DNA from: Prodigiosinella aquatilis
Lineage (GTDB): Bacteria; Pseudomonadota; Gammaproteobacteria; Enterobacterales; Enterobacteriaceae
Assembly: GCA_030388725.1 (NCBI GenBank)
Contig: CP128857.1
Location: 1,674,001 to 1,738,000, forward strand
Direction: 5' to 3'
DNA length: 64,000 nucleotides
Shown here: one piece after another, positions 53,651 through 62,044 of the stretch
How the letters are laid out: every line of letters starts with the position of its first letter
Position numbering within the stretch: the stretch's first letter is position 1
Notes under the pieces: generated by a model
Told to the model about the DNA's origin: nothing
The model's input: only the letters and a program-made list of their open reading frames with translations
Databases searched by the model: none
Translations under genes and position numbers: made by a program

Positions 53651-54781
53651 ATGTTTCGCAGGATGGAAAAATTGCCTGACTTTAAAAAGACCGCATTAAT
53701 TCTTGCATGTTGTGGGCCAGGTGACACGCTGATTTATATATTGCTGCCTATGTTTCATAGTTTTTTCGAGGTTTCTTTGGCAGAAGCAGGCATACTTCTT
53801 TCCGCCAATAGGATTATAAGGATATTCGGTTACAGTTATGTAGTTAAAATTTACAATCGATGTGGTGACAGATTTATTTGCCAGCTATCCTCTGTTGGAA
53901 CTTTATTTTGCTGTCTTGGTTATATGTATTTAAAGGGTTTTGCATTGTTATTTATCGTCCGCATATTATGGGGGCTGTCATTTGCCGGTTTGAACCTGTC
54001 TACTCAGGCCACAGCAACATCAGACCAGCATAATCGTAGTAAAGTTGCGGGTTCATCCCGTTCGATTATTTCATCCGGCCAAATGTTTCTTCTCCCTGTT
54101 TGTTCCGTTATCGTCTGGCTTTATGGTATTCAACAAGCATACCTTTTCCTCACCATCATTTCTATGATTGCTGTAGCTATGTCTTTTTATGTCAAAACTA
54201 CAAAATATGAAGGATTTGCTAAGAAAAAATCCGTATCGCTGCCTTCGGCAATTTCTTTCTGGTCATTCGCTGAAGGTGTGGTTATAGATGGTCTATTCAT
54301 CTTCAGTCTGGCCGCTGTTTTCAGTTATACCGATCATGCAGATGCTGTCATCATTGCCTGTTTGATAATGGCGTCCCGCTATGCTTTTGAGTTTTTTTTC
54401 AGTCCAGTAGGCGGGTATTTAGCATTCCGGTTTGGTGCAAAAAAAATACTCATCGGATTCTCTGTTACGACCTGTTTTTTTCTGACTCTCTACGGTTTTG
54501 AATGGATATATATAGCACCGATTGCCATTCTTATTTTGCGCGCAATACAACTTCCATTAGTTCCTGTTGTTGTGGCCGACGAAAGTTCAGAGGATCGTCG
54601 CGTTTCGGATTTGGCTGGCAATGCAATATGGCGAGATATTGGTGCGGGTATCGGACCACTAATTGCGGGTTTTTCTTCACAGCACATCTCTCAATCAGCA
54701 CTTCTTTTTTTCGCTGCTTTGTTTCTGATGATGGCAACTATCATCCTTATGTTTATTAAAGCTTCCCCTCGTTGCACATAA
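53651..54781 (+). CDS. MFS transporter beside the phosphonate-type cluster
   Basis: 376 residues from the ATG at 53651, with AAAGGAG nine bases upstream. Twelve hydrophobic segments; motif A is replaced by VVKIYNRCGDRFICQLSSVG. It converges on the asparagine-synthase-like gene, so it is not in the same transcript but lies inside the same gene cluster. Export or self-resistance is the natural role. Confidence 0.85.
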   Translation: MFRRMEKLPDFKKTALILACCGPGDTLIYILLPMFHSFFEVSLAEAGILLSANRIIRIFGYSYVVKIYNRCGDRFICQLSSVGTLFCCLGYMYLKGFALLFIVRILWGLSFAGLNLSTQATATSDQHNRSKVAGSSRSIISSGQMFLLPVCSVIVWLYGIQQAYLFLTIISMIAVAMSFYVKTTKYEGFAKKKSVSLPSAISFWSFAEGVVIDGLFIFSLAAVFSYTDHADAVIIACLIMASRYAFEFFFSPVGGYLAFRFGAKKILIGFSVTTCFFLTLYGFEWIYIAPIAILILRAIQLPLVPVVVADESSEDRRVSDLAGNAIWRDIGAGIGPLIAGFSSQHISQSALLFFAALFLMMATIILMFIKASPRCT

Positions 54782-54789
54782 AATAAAAG

Positions 54790-54807
54790 GTGGGGGAGGC
54801 TTCCCCA
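54790..54807. terminator. Hairpin between convergent MFS and asparagine synthase genes
   Basis: GTGGGGGA and TTCCCCAT form a GC-rich 7-8 bp stem with a short loop, immediately after the MFS stop. A plausible bidirectional terminator. Confidence 0.55.
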
Positions 54808-54810
54808 TCA

Positions 54811-56649
54811 TTATACTTCAATACTTACATTATAGCGTCGAAGCCAGTTATTCATTGATATAACCATCTCCATGCTCCCTCTGTTATAAGGAAGGCTGAG
54901 ATCTGATTCTTTTCGCTGGCTGTTTTTTAACATGCGTTCAATATTAATATAAGGGTAAATGGGGCTGTTACGATCCCTCAGAATTTGCTTAATTTCATTT
55001 CTCAGCGAAGCCTCGTAAGCGCCATCCTGTGTTGCAGGATAGGGGTTTTTAACCCTGTCATTAATTGATGCAGGAAGCCACTGTCGGGTGGCATCCCTCA
55101 GAAGTCCCTTCTCCTGTGGCCGTGTATTCTTCATTCCCCAGGGGATGTTATAAACATATTCCACCAGATGGTGGTCGCAGAAAGGGACCCGTACTTCAAC
55201 ACCGGCAGCCATACTCATGCGATCGTTACGGTCAAGCAGGGTCTGAAGAAAGCGCGTAATATTCAGATAACTGATACGCCGCATTCTTTTATCTTCTTCA
55301 GACTCGCCCTCCAGATAGGATATTTCATTTACAGCTTCTTCATAATTGGCTTTACGATATTCTTCAATGCGGAGTTGACGCAGTAATCCCTCGTCGAGCA
55401 ACCCTGCACCACCAAAATAACGTGACGATCCGGGGGTTAACCAGGGGAACGTCTCTACGGTCACGGCTGCGGGATTATGAAACCACCGATATCCTCCAAA
55501 GATTTCATCGGCACCTTCTCCAGACAGTGCCACACTGGATTTTTCTTTTATACGCCGGAAGAGTAAATACATAGATGGCCACATGTCTCCCCAGTAAGCT
55601 GGCGGTGAGTCTACAGCTTCCAGAACTCTGTTTCTTACGGGCCCGTCTGCCATTTCCTCAGTACTAAGCAAAACAGATTCATGGGCTGTATCTGCGAACA
55701 TGGCCAGCTCGCGTGCATACATTTCATCTGGAGAAGAGCGGACTGCATCGGCCCTGAAGTCAGATAAATTGCTGGTAAAATCCATGGAGAAAGTCATCAG
55801 CTTATGGTTCAGATGTTTGTTCGCCTGTACCGCAATAATGGATGAATCGAGTCCCCCTGACAGCAGAGCACTCAGGGGGACATCTGAAACAAGGTGAGAG
55901 CGAATCGATTGATCAAGAAGCCAGGTGACTTTTTCTCGGGTTTGTTCTGGAGTATCCAGATGGGGGGCGGTACTTAGCGACCAGTACTTTTTTGTGTGAA
56001 CGCCATGGATGTTGAACTTCATAATTTCACCGGGACGCAATTCCTTCATTCCCCTGTAGGCTGTTTTCCCCGGCGTTTTCACCATATCCAGTATTTCGCG
56101 CAGCTCATCACAGCCAATAACCCGCTCACAATACGGGTTTTTGAGAAGGGCTTTAGGTTCAGATCCGAAGATTAGCCCTTTTTCTTTGAGATAATAATAA
56201 AGAGGCTTGATGCCAAGACGGTCTCTGCCAAGTATCAGTTCATTATTACGGATGTCCCAGATTGCAACGGCAAACATGCCCTGCAGTAGCGGAAACATAT
56301 CATCCCGATAGCGATGGTACATGGCAAGCAATACCTCACTGTCAGTTCGTGTACGAAAAGAGTATCCCTCTCGCTCCATTTCTGTGCGCAAAGTTTTAAA
56401 ATTATAAATTTCTCCACAAAACACCATCGCGAAAACAGGTCTGCCATTCTCATGGAAAAACATGGGTTGTTGCCCATGTTCCAGATCAAGTATTGATAGC
56501 CGCCGGTGCCCGAAAGCAATGTTTTTCTCGAACCATGTTCCACGGTCATCCGGACCACGTGATGAAAGGGAATCGGTCATGCCATCAATAATTGTTCTAT
56601 GAGCCTGTAAATCGAGACTAAAGTCGGACCATCCGGTAATTCCGCACAT
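54811..56649 (-). CDS. Asparagine synthase-like glutamine amidotransferase
   Basis: 612 residues. Cys2 after removal of the initiator methionine (MCGITGWSDF) is the N-terminal nucleophile that hydrolyses glutamine; SRGPDDRGTW and the loop LSILDLEHGQQPM follow. The C-terminal synthetase has the PP-loop LSALLSGGLDSSIIAVQ near residue 260, SGEGADEIFGGY and RVPFCDHHLVEY. Length and motifs match AsnB-type amidotransferases used in natural-product pathways, which amidate a carboxylate via an acyl-adenylate. It is the last gene of the operon, three bases after the ACP. Likely role: amidation of a phosphonate or ACP-bound intermediate. Confidence 0.9.
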   Translation of the reverse strand: MCGITGWSDFSLDLQAHRTIIDGMTDSLSSRGPDDRGTWFEKNIAFGHRRLSILDLEHGQQPMFFHENGRPVFAMVFCGEIYNFKTLRTEMEREGYSFRTRTDSEVLLAMYHRYRDDMFPLLQGMFAVAIWDIRNNELILGRDRLGIKPLYYYLKEKGLIFGSEPKALLKNPYCERVIGCDELREILDMVKTPGKTAYRGMKELRPGEIMKFNIHGVHTKKYWSLSTAPHLDTPEQTREKVTWLLDQSIRSHLVSDVPLSALLSGGLDSSIIAVQANKHLNHKLMTFSMDFTSNLSDFRADAVRSSPDEMYARELAMFADTAHESVLLSTEEMADGPVRNRVLEAVDSPPAYWGDMWPSMYLLFRRIKEKSSVALSGEGADEIFGGYRWFHNPAAVTVETFPWLTPGSSRYFGGAGLLDEGLLRQLRIEEYRKANYEEAVNEISYLEGESEEDKRMRRISYLNITRFLQTLLDRNDRMSMAAGVEVRVPFCDHHLVEYVYNIPWGMKNTRPQEKGLLRDATRQWLPASINDRVKNPYPATQDGAYEASLRNEIKQILRDRNSPIYPYINIERMLKNSQRKESDLSLPYNRGSMEMVISMNNWLRRYNVSIEV

Positions 56650-56652
56650 GGA

Positions 56653-56922
56653 TTACCCCTGTATTTTGCTGATGTAAACATGATGAATAGCTTCAAAGAG
56701 ACTGGTTATGGTGCTATAGCCCATCAGCTCGTCAAACGAAAGATGCACGCCATATTTTTTGTCAACTAAAATGGCGAAGTTAAACAGCGCAAGGGAATCG
56801 AAGCCCAATTCTTCAAGACTTTTGTCAGCTTCACTCACTGTTAACTCGGCCTGGACGCTATCATCCTGGTCACCCGTTTCTGCAAGAAGTGCTACAATAT
56901 CAGCGAGTTCTGGAGTCTTCAT
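56653..56922 (-). CDS. Acyl carrier protein
   Basis: 89 residues with the phosphopantetheine site LEELGFDSLALFNFAILVDK; the modified serine is in GFDSL. An acidic stretch precedes it (TGDQDDSVQAELTVSEADKS). Its ATG overlaps the AfsA-like stop (ATGA). A free-standing carrier in a phosphonate-type operon suggests that an intermediate is tethered for AsnB-like amidation or AfsA-type condensation. A specific 4'-phosphopantetheinyl transferase is not seen in the window. Confidence 0.9.
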   Translation of the reverse strand: MKTPELADIVALLAETGDQDDSVQAELTVSEADKSLEELGFDSLALFNFAILVDKKYGVHLSFDELMGYSTITSLFEAIHHVYISKIQG

Positions 56923-57911
56923 TGGAGATCCTTTTTATTGGCCACAGTGAGGGTAAATTCAGACACTTTTCTGTTCTGTTGCATCATGCTGACTGAAAAC
57001 ACAATGTCCGTTGGATGTTCCACCTTCCGGCCAGCCAGCTTTACGGGTACGTCAAACTCGGCAACGGACAGGTATTCAGAGACACAGCCTGTGATCATAA
57101 AATCATCAGTGCTGTTAAACTGGGTTTCTGTCAGCATGAAAAAAATAAACTGCCTGCTCGCTTCCAGTTGAACCATTGCGTAGATGTGATCAATTGCGTG
57201 ATCGAAGAAACCTGGATGACGCGCATCCGCCTCCATCTCAGCGATAAAACCGCCGCCTTCAGCGCGTGCGCGACGTATCAGTATATTGCGCCTGTCCTGC
57301 CGTTTTACCCGTCCGCTAAGGACATCACTAACTTCAGGAGTGGGCAACATGTTATCAGCAGGCAGCCCTCTGTCCATTCGCATAATATCCCTGTATTTCA
57401 GCCAGACAGGCTTTTCAATCCAGGTCTGTTTGATATGTATGGTGGCAATCTCAGTGCTGCTGGCAACATCGTAAAGATTAAATACCCAGCTTAATCCAGA
57501 ATAGCCGCTACCCCGTTTTCGTTTATCCATCACAGTGCATTTCACATCGAGTTCAACCGGGTTCTTCACCGGTGAATTCGATGAATAGAGCATCAAAGAA
57601 CTCTTACTGAGGTGAGCGCTCAGCTTCTGAAATAAGAACTGAAATGAAGGAGTGCTTACAGGTACGGAATAGAAACGATGGGCCGTGACAAAGCATGCCT
57701 GCCGGCAGATTTCAACGAGACACTGAATATCGGGCTCGTCATTTTGAAGATAATTTTCGCAATAGAGTACATGAGTTCGAGGCAAAATAGCTCCGAGATG
57801 AAATTCATCTTCCCCGGTCTGAATACAATCAGTAAGCAGAATTTGTTCCGGAGACCATTTGTGAACCAGTTTACGAGGTAAAGGCTGCTCATAAGAAAGG
57901 GAATTTCGCAT
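56919..57911 (-). CDS. AfsA/ScbA-like hotdog protein
   Basis: 330 residues with two AfsA repeats. The first contains KLVHKWSPEQILLTDCIQTG, followed by EDEFHLGAILPRTHVLY, the signature of A-factor biosynthesis proteins. The second, from about residue 215, has NILIRRARAEGGGFIAEMEA and HPGFFDHAIDHIYAMVQLEA. In Streptomyces AfsA condenses a beta-ketoacyl-ACP with dihydroxyacetone phosphate to make gamma-butyrolactone precursors. It is rare in Enterobacteria. Paired here with an ACP, it may join an acyl-ACP to an alcohol or a phosphonate-derived C2/C3 unit. Confidence 0.8.
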   Translation of the reverse strand: MRNSLSYEQPLPRKLVHKWSPEQILLTDCIQTGEDEFHLGAILPRTHVLYCENYLQNDEPDIQCLVEICRQACFVTAHRFYSVPVSTPSFQFLFQKLSAHLSKSSLMLYSSNSPVKNPVELDVKCTVMDKRKRGSGYSGLSWVFNLYDVASSTEIATIHIKQTWIEKPVWLKYRDIMRMDRGLPADNMLPTPEVSDVLSGRVKRQDRRNILIRRARAEGGGFIAEMEADARHPGFFDHAIDHIYAMVQLEASRQFIFFMLTETQFNSTDDFMITGCVSEYLSVAEFDVPVKLAGRKVEHPTDIVFSVSMMQQNRKVSEFTLTVANKKDLQ

Positions 57912-57924
57912 AATCCGTCCCTGA

Positions 57925-59049
57925 TTAATGTCTCAAGTTTTGTATAAAGCGATCCCTGAACTCAATCAGCGTTTTGTCAGGTCTCATCAGCGTATCTGGC
58001 TTTTCGGCGATCCTGATAATTAAGAGCTCAGGAACCTGATTGATATCGGTGGTAAAGACTGTGTCGAGATCCTCAAGTGTTGTAATTTCGGCTGTACGTG
58101 CGTATCCAAAACATGAGGCCAGCCCAGACAGAGAAAGTGCTGAAGCACAGTGCCTTATTCCTCCCACCGAGGCATGGATACCATTATCCAGGACAATGTG
58201 TTTTAAATTATGAGGCGATAAATTACCAATTGTGGCAGCCGCACCAAGGTGCATAAGAAAACTACCATCCCCCTCAATACACCAAACTGTTCTGCCCGGA
58301 AGCGCAAGCGAAATACCTAGAGCAAGCGATGAGGTATGGCCCATCGCTCCCACATTCATAAAAATTCCGTCTGTACTTTTATTTTCCTTGCGGCATAAAT
58401 CAAGTATTTCACGTGAAATAAATCCAGTGGAACTAACAATAATGTCATTTTCCGGCAGGTGTTTCAGGATCTTCTCCAGCACCTCGCCCCGGTAAGGCCG
58501 TGCACTTTTCCCACTCACCTCCGGAACAGGCAATGGTTCCAATCCCTCCCGGGGGATCAGGATGGCGGTGATTGAATTATGTTCACGACAATGTGTTAGA
58601 GCAGCGGTAATGACTTCCCCAATAGAGTCACCCCCTTCAAGGACCATAGTCTTAATATCCATGATTTCTAACATGGTGGGTGTTGCTCTGCCCTGAGGAA
58701 GATGCTGGGGTTCATCCCTGCCATTATGCCCCCGCCAGCCAATAATCAGAAGCATTGGGATGCGGTACACATCATCATGGGATAAAGACATAAGGGGGTT
58801 AATTGCATTACCGAGGCCTGAATTTTGCATATATACAACAGATATTTCACCCGTAGCCAGCCACTTCCCTGCTGCCATAGCAATGGCGTTTCCTTCATTT
58901 GCAGCGACGATATGCTGTACTCGCTCGTCTTGATGAGCCTGTTCAATGGCTTCAATAAATCCGGCCAATACACTATCAGGTACACCTGTATAAAAAATAC
59001 ATCCTGATTGAGACAGCACCTGAAATAATGTGGATCCTTTTACTTTCAT
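57925..59049 (-). CDS. Phosphonopyruvate decarboxylase
   Basis: 374 residues, the family length. Thiamine diphosphate enzyme: GVPDSVLAGFIEAI and AANEGNAIAMAAGKWLATGE with the cofactor glutamate, VYMQNSGLGNAINPLMSL, and the C-terminal cofactor motif IEGDGSFLMHLGAAATIGN. The combination is specific to phosphonopyruvate decarboxylases (Fom2/Ppd) rather than acetolactate synthases. It makes phosphonoacetaldehyde and CO2, pulling the unfavourable PEP mutase equilibrium forward. It follows the PEP mutase gene by 18 bases and precedes the AfsA-like gene by 13. Confidence 0.92.
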   Translation of the reverse strand: MKVKGSTLFQVLSQSGCIFYTGVPDSVLAGFIEAIEQAHQDERVQHIVAANEGNAIAMAAGKWLATGEISVVYMQNSGLGNAINPLMSLSHDDVYRIPMLLIIGWRGHNGRDEPQHLPQGRATPTMLEIMDIKTMVLEGGDSIGEVITAALTHCREHNSITAILIPREGLEPLPVPEVSGKSARPYRGEVLEKILKHLPENDIIVSSTGFISREILDLCRKENKSTDGIFMNVGAMGHTSSLALGISLALPGRTVWCIEGDGSFLMHLGAAATIGNLSPHNLKHIVLDNGIHASVGGIRHCASALSLSGLASCFGYARTAEITTLEDLDTVFTTDINQVPELLIIRIAEKPDTLMRPDKTLIEFRDRFIQNLRH

Positions 59050-59067
59050 TTTGTTAATCTTCCATGA

Positions 59068-59994
59068 TTAAGCCGAATATTTTTTCTCGGCAGCGTCTAT
59101 TTCGGCCATATTCACCAGTGAAAACACCTCATCAAGGCTTGCTATGCTGTGTTCAATCGCGTTAATAGACTTTTCCCTGTATATTAGACGAGTTGTTTCA
59201 CGCATGGAGGTAATCGCTGAGCGGAGATTATGATTCGCCCATATGACCGTTGAAACACCAATTTCCTCGAAAAGACTGACAGGAGTATCGAAGTATTTTG
59301 TTGGGACGATCACAATAGGGCAGCGATTATCCCATTCCTTCATAAAAGCAGAGATTTCATCTGCCGTGCTTTTCTTTGAATGTACAAGAATAGCGTCTGC
59401 ACCGGCTGCCTGGTAAGCCTCTGCGCGTTTGAGTGTCTCAGCCATGCCGAGACCTGAAATGAGTGCCTCTGTTCTGGCAACAATGCAGAAGTTGTTGTCA
59501 TCGCGCGTATCAACGGCTGCTTTTATTTTTCCTGTGAAATCAGGAATAGAAGTTAGTTCCTGATTTTCACCAAGGAACGAATTAGTTTTTGGAAATTGCT
59601 TATCTTCAATACATACTCCGCCTATTTTTCTTTGCCCGAGTTTCTTTACAAAACGACGGACATTATTAAAGTCCCCATGACCTGTATCACCATCAACTAG
59701 GATCGGGATATTGATACCATCCGCCATATACTCAAGAACATCGACTACCTGCGTCCACGAAACTTCATTGCGATCTCTGAGGCCAAGTGAAGTTGAAATA
59801 GACAGTCCAGAAGCTCACACGGCTTTGAAACCTTCTTCCTCTACAATTTTTGCGGACAGACCATTATGAGCTTCCATAATGAATGAGAGCTCTTTGCTGA
59901 AAAGTAACTCTTTTAGTTTTGAGGCATTGCTTAACGGCGAACCGGATCCTGTTTCATGAACTGTCCTTTGTGGGAAACTGAATTTTTCACTCAT
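59068..59994 (-). pseudogene. Phosphoenolpyruvate phosphomutase with an in-frame TGA
   Basis: The frame runs from ATG 59994 to 59068 (308 codons) but carries a TGA at 59815-59817, where the family has tryptophan (sequence FKAV-stop-ASGLSISTSLG; consensus GFKAIWASGLSIS). A TGG to TGA change would explain it. The rest matches PEP mutase closely: FIMEAHNGLSAKIVEEEGFK, PILVDGDTGHGDFNNVRRFV and the catalytic loop EDKQFPKTNSFLG. Internal initiation could give at best the 219-codon part from 59727, which lacks the first substrate-binding strands. PEP mutase forms phosphonopyruvate, the entry step of nearly all phosphonate biosynthesis. As read, the pathway would lack its first enzyme. Confidence 0.88.
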
Positions 59995-60361
59995 GTAAAT
60001 ACGCCCTTTATTATTAAAGGATATTAATGTTATCTCTTTTTGTTTCCTTTTTATGACGAAATTATATTTGTTGTATTTAACTTAAGTGACAATCTTCAAG
60101 AATCGCCTGCATGCGCTGAACAGCTCATGTCACCCATCTGTAAAACTTCTGATATGACACTTTTTGTTTCAATTGATATTCGCTCTTAGAGCCTGATTTG
60201 TTTCGATTTGAGCTAGAAATCGCTGTGGCCACGAGAAGGTGGAAAAGGCAGACAATCCCATTGAAGGCGAGGCATTTAAACGATTAATTTAGTTGATATG
60301 GACTGGACAATTGAAATGTTGTCCGCGGATAAATATTGATTCGTTAATTTATCACCTAAGT
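59995..60361. other. Intergenic region upstream of the phosphonate-type operon
   Basis: 367 bases. AT-rich near 60000-60090, where the minus-strand operon promoter should lie; no hexamers are called. The segment 60100-60350 shows no credible gene. Confidence 0.4.
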
Positions 60362-60413
60362 TCATTGATGACAGGCTCATAGCGATCGGCCTTTTTCACC
60401 GCGCTTTTGAGGT
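60362..60413 (-). repeat. 52-bp exact fragment of the IS21 istA gene
   Basis: This stretch is the exact reverse complement of istA positions 44423-44474 of the IS21 element in this window. Sequence identity ends abruptly on both sides. It is too short to be a transposition product and looks like a rearrangement scar. Confidence 0.9.
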
Positions 60414-60440
60414 GTCAACGCCAAGATTTATGGCCGTTTT

Positions 60441-62044
60441 GGGGGTGCGGACGATTTCCTGGACTCTCAGGAGATAAATAATGTTTACCGAAGCAGAACG
60501 GCTCCGCGCAATTGAACTTTACTTTAAATACGGCAGAAAACTGGCTCCTGTAGTTCGTGAACTGGGTTACCCCTCTAAAAGAAATCTACGACGCTGGATC
60601 CGTTTATGGGAAGCGAGTGACGGTGCTACAAAATCCATACTCCGTAAGCCTCGTTACTCTGATGTGCAAAAGCAGGCTGCTGTTGAACATTATCTTAACC
60701 ATGGCTGCTGCCTGGCGTTTACCAGCAGGACTCTTGGTTATCCCTGCTGTGATGTATTGGCTCGCTGGGTTAATGAACGTCATCCCGGCAGACGGCTTAT
60801 TTTCACCAGTACGATCAATCAAAATGCACCTTTTGAACCTGAGGTGAAACGTCAGGCTGTCATGGCGCTTTGTACACGGCATGTACCTGCCAGAGAAATC
60901 GCCATGAACGTTGGCATCAGTCGCACGGTATTGTACAAATGGAAAGATGAAATCATCGGCGATGAGGCTTACCAGTCCATGCGCAAACATGAAAAGCCGT
61001 CTCTTACGGAAGAGCGCGACACTCTGCGCGAAGAAGTTAACCGACTTAATCAGGAGATACGTCGACAGCAGATGGAGCTCGATATCCTGAAAAAAGCGGA
61101 GGAAATCATAAAAAAAGACCCGGGCATCAGCGTCAGCACTCTGACAAACAGGGAAAAGACGCAGATCGCTGATGTCCTGAGAGGCTCGTACCCGTTGACA
61201 GAGCTGCTGCGAGTCCTTGAACTTGCACGGAGCAGTTTTTTTTACCACCGGACAGCTCTGCGCTCGGGAGATAAATACGCGACCGTACGTATCGCAATAA
61301 CAGAGATCTTCAACGGTAACTATCGTTGTTATGGCTATCGCCGTCTGCACGCTATGCTACGGCACAAAGGCCAGCGACTCTCTGAGAAGGTTGTACGCAG
61401 ACTTATGGTGGAAGAACAGCTTGTGGTCAGTCGAAACCGTCGGCGCCGCTACAGCTCATACTGCGGAGAAATCGGCCCGGCACCTGACAATCTTCTCGCC
61501 AGAGACTTTAACGCGGAACAGCCTAATCAAAAATGGCTGACAGATATCACGGAGTTCCAGCTGCCGTCAGGCAAAGTATGGTTGTCACCTGTAATCGACT
61601 GCTTCGATGGTAAAGTTGTGAGCTGGTCGTTGGGTACACGCCCGGATGCAGAACTGGCGAATACCATGCTGGATGGTGCAATCAGCACATTAACCGCAGG
61701 CGAACGACCAATAATCCATAGCGATCGAGGCGGGCATTACCGCTGGCCAGGCTGGCTTAAGCGTGTGAATGCTGCCAGTCTTATCCGTTCGATGTCCCGT
61801 AAAGGCTGTTCACCGGATAATGCGGCCTGTGAAGGATTCTTTGGTCGCCTGAAAACGGAAATGTACTATGGTCATGAGTGGTCAGGCGTGACACCTGAGC
61901 ACTTTATGCAGCATGTTGATGCCTATATACGATGGTATAACGAACATCGCATCAAGTTGTCGCTGGGAGCACTCAGCCCGGAAATGTACCGTCGACAACT
62001 CGGCATCGCGCAATAAAACCGTCCAAGAAAACATCCGCACCCCC
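60441..62044 (+). mobile_element. IS3-family element, copy 2
   Basis: 1604 bases between inverted ends that both read GGGGGTGCGGA inwards (left at 60441, right ending at 62044). It is nearly identical to copy 1 at 46951-48553 in inverted orientation. Flanks TTTT and TCGGC show no target duplication, suggesting that one end was joined by recombination. Confidence 0.92.
60481..62016 (+). CDS. IS3-family transposase, intact single-frame copy
   Basis: 511 residues. Helix-turn-helix domains AIELYFKYGRKLAPVVRELG and VPAREIAMNVGISRTVLYKW, then a coiled coil (EERDTLREEVNRLNQEIRRQ) and the rve catalytic core: KWLTDITEFQLPSG (D), IIHSDRGGHYRW (D) and NAACEGFFGRLKTE (E). OrfA- and OrfB-like parts are fused in one frame across a T8 run at 61236-61243; copy 1 has T7 there. 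GGAG precedes the start at a suitable distance. Likely active. Confidence 0.92.
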   Translation: MFTEAERLRAIELYFKYGRKLAPVVRELGYPSKRNLRRWIRLWEASDGATKSILRKPRYSDVQKQAAVEHYLNHGCCLAFTSRTLGYPCCDVLARWVNERHPGRRLIFTSTINQNAPFEPEVKRQAVMALCTRHVPAREIAMNVGISRTVLYKWKDEIIGDEAYQSMRKHEKPSLTEERDTLREEVNRLNQEIRRQQMELDILKKAEEIIKKDPGISVSTLTNREKTQIADVLRGSYPLTELLRVLELARSSFFYHRTALRSGDKYATVRIAITEIFNGNYRCYGYRRLHAMLRHKGQRLSEKVVRRLMVEEQLVVSRNRRRRYSSYCGEIGPAPDNLLARDFNAEQPNQKWLTDITEFQLPSGKVWLSPVIDCFDGKVVSWSLGTRPDAELANTMLDGAISTLTAGERPIIHSDRGGHYRWPGWLKRVNAASLIRSMSRKGCSPDNAACEGFFGRLKTEMYYGHEWSGVTPEHFMQHVDAYIRWYNEHRIKLSLGALSPEMYRRQLGIAQ

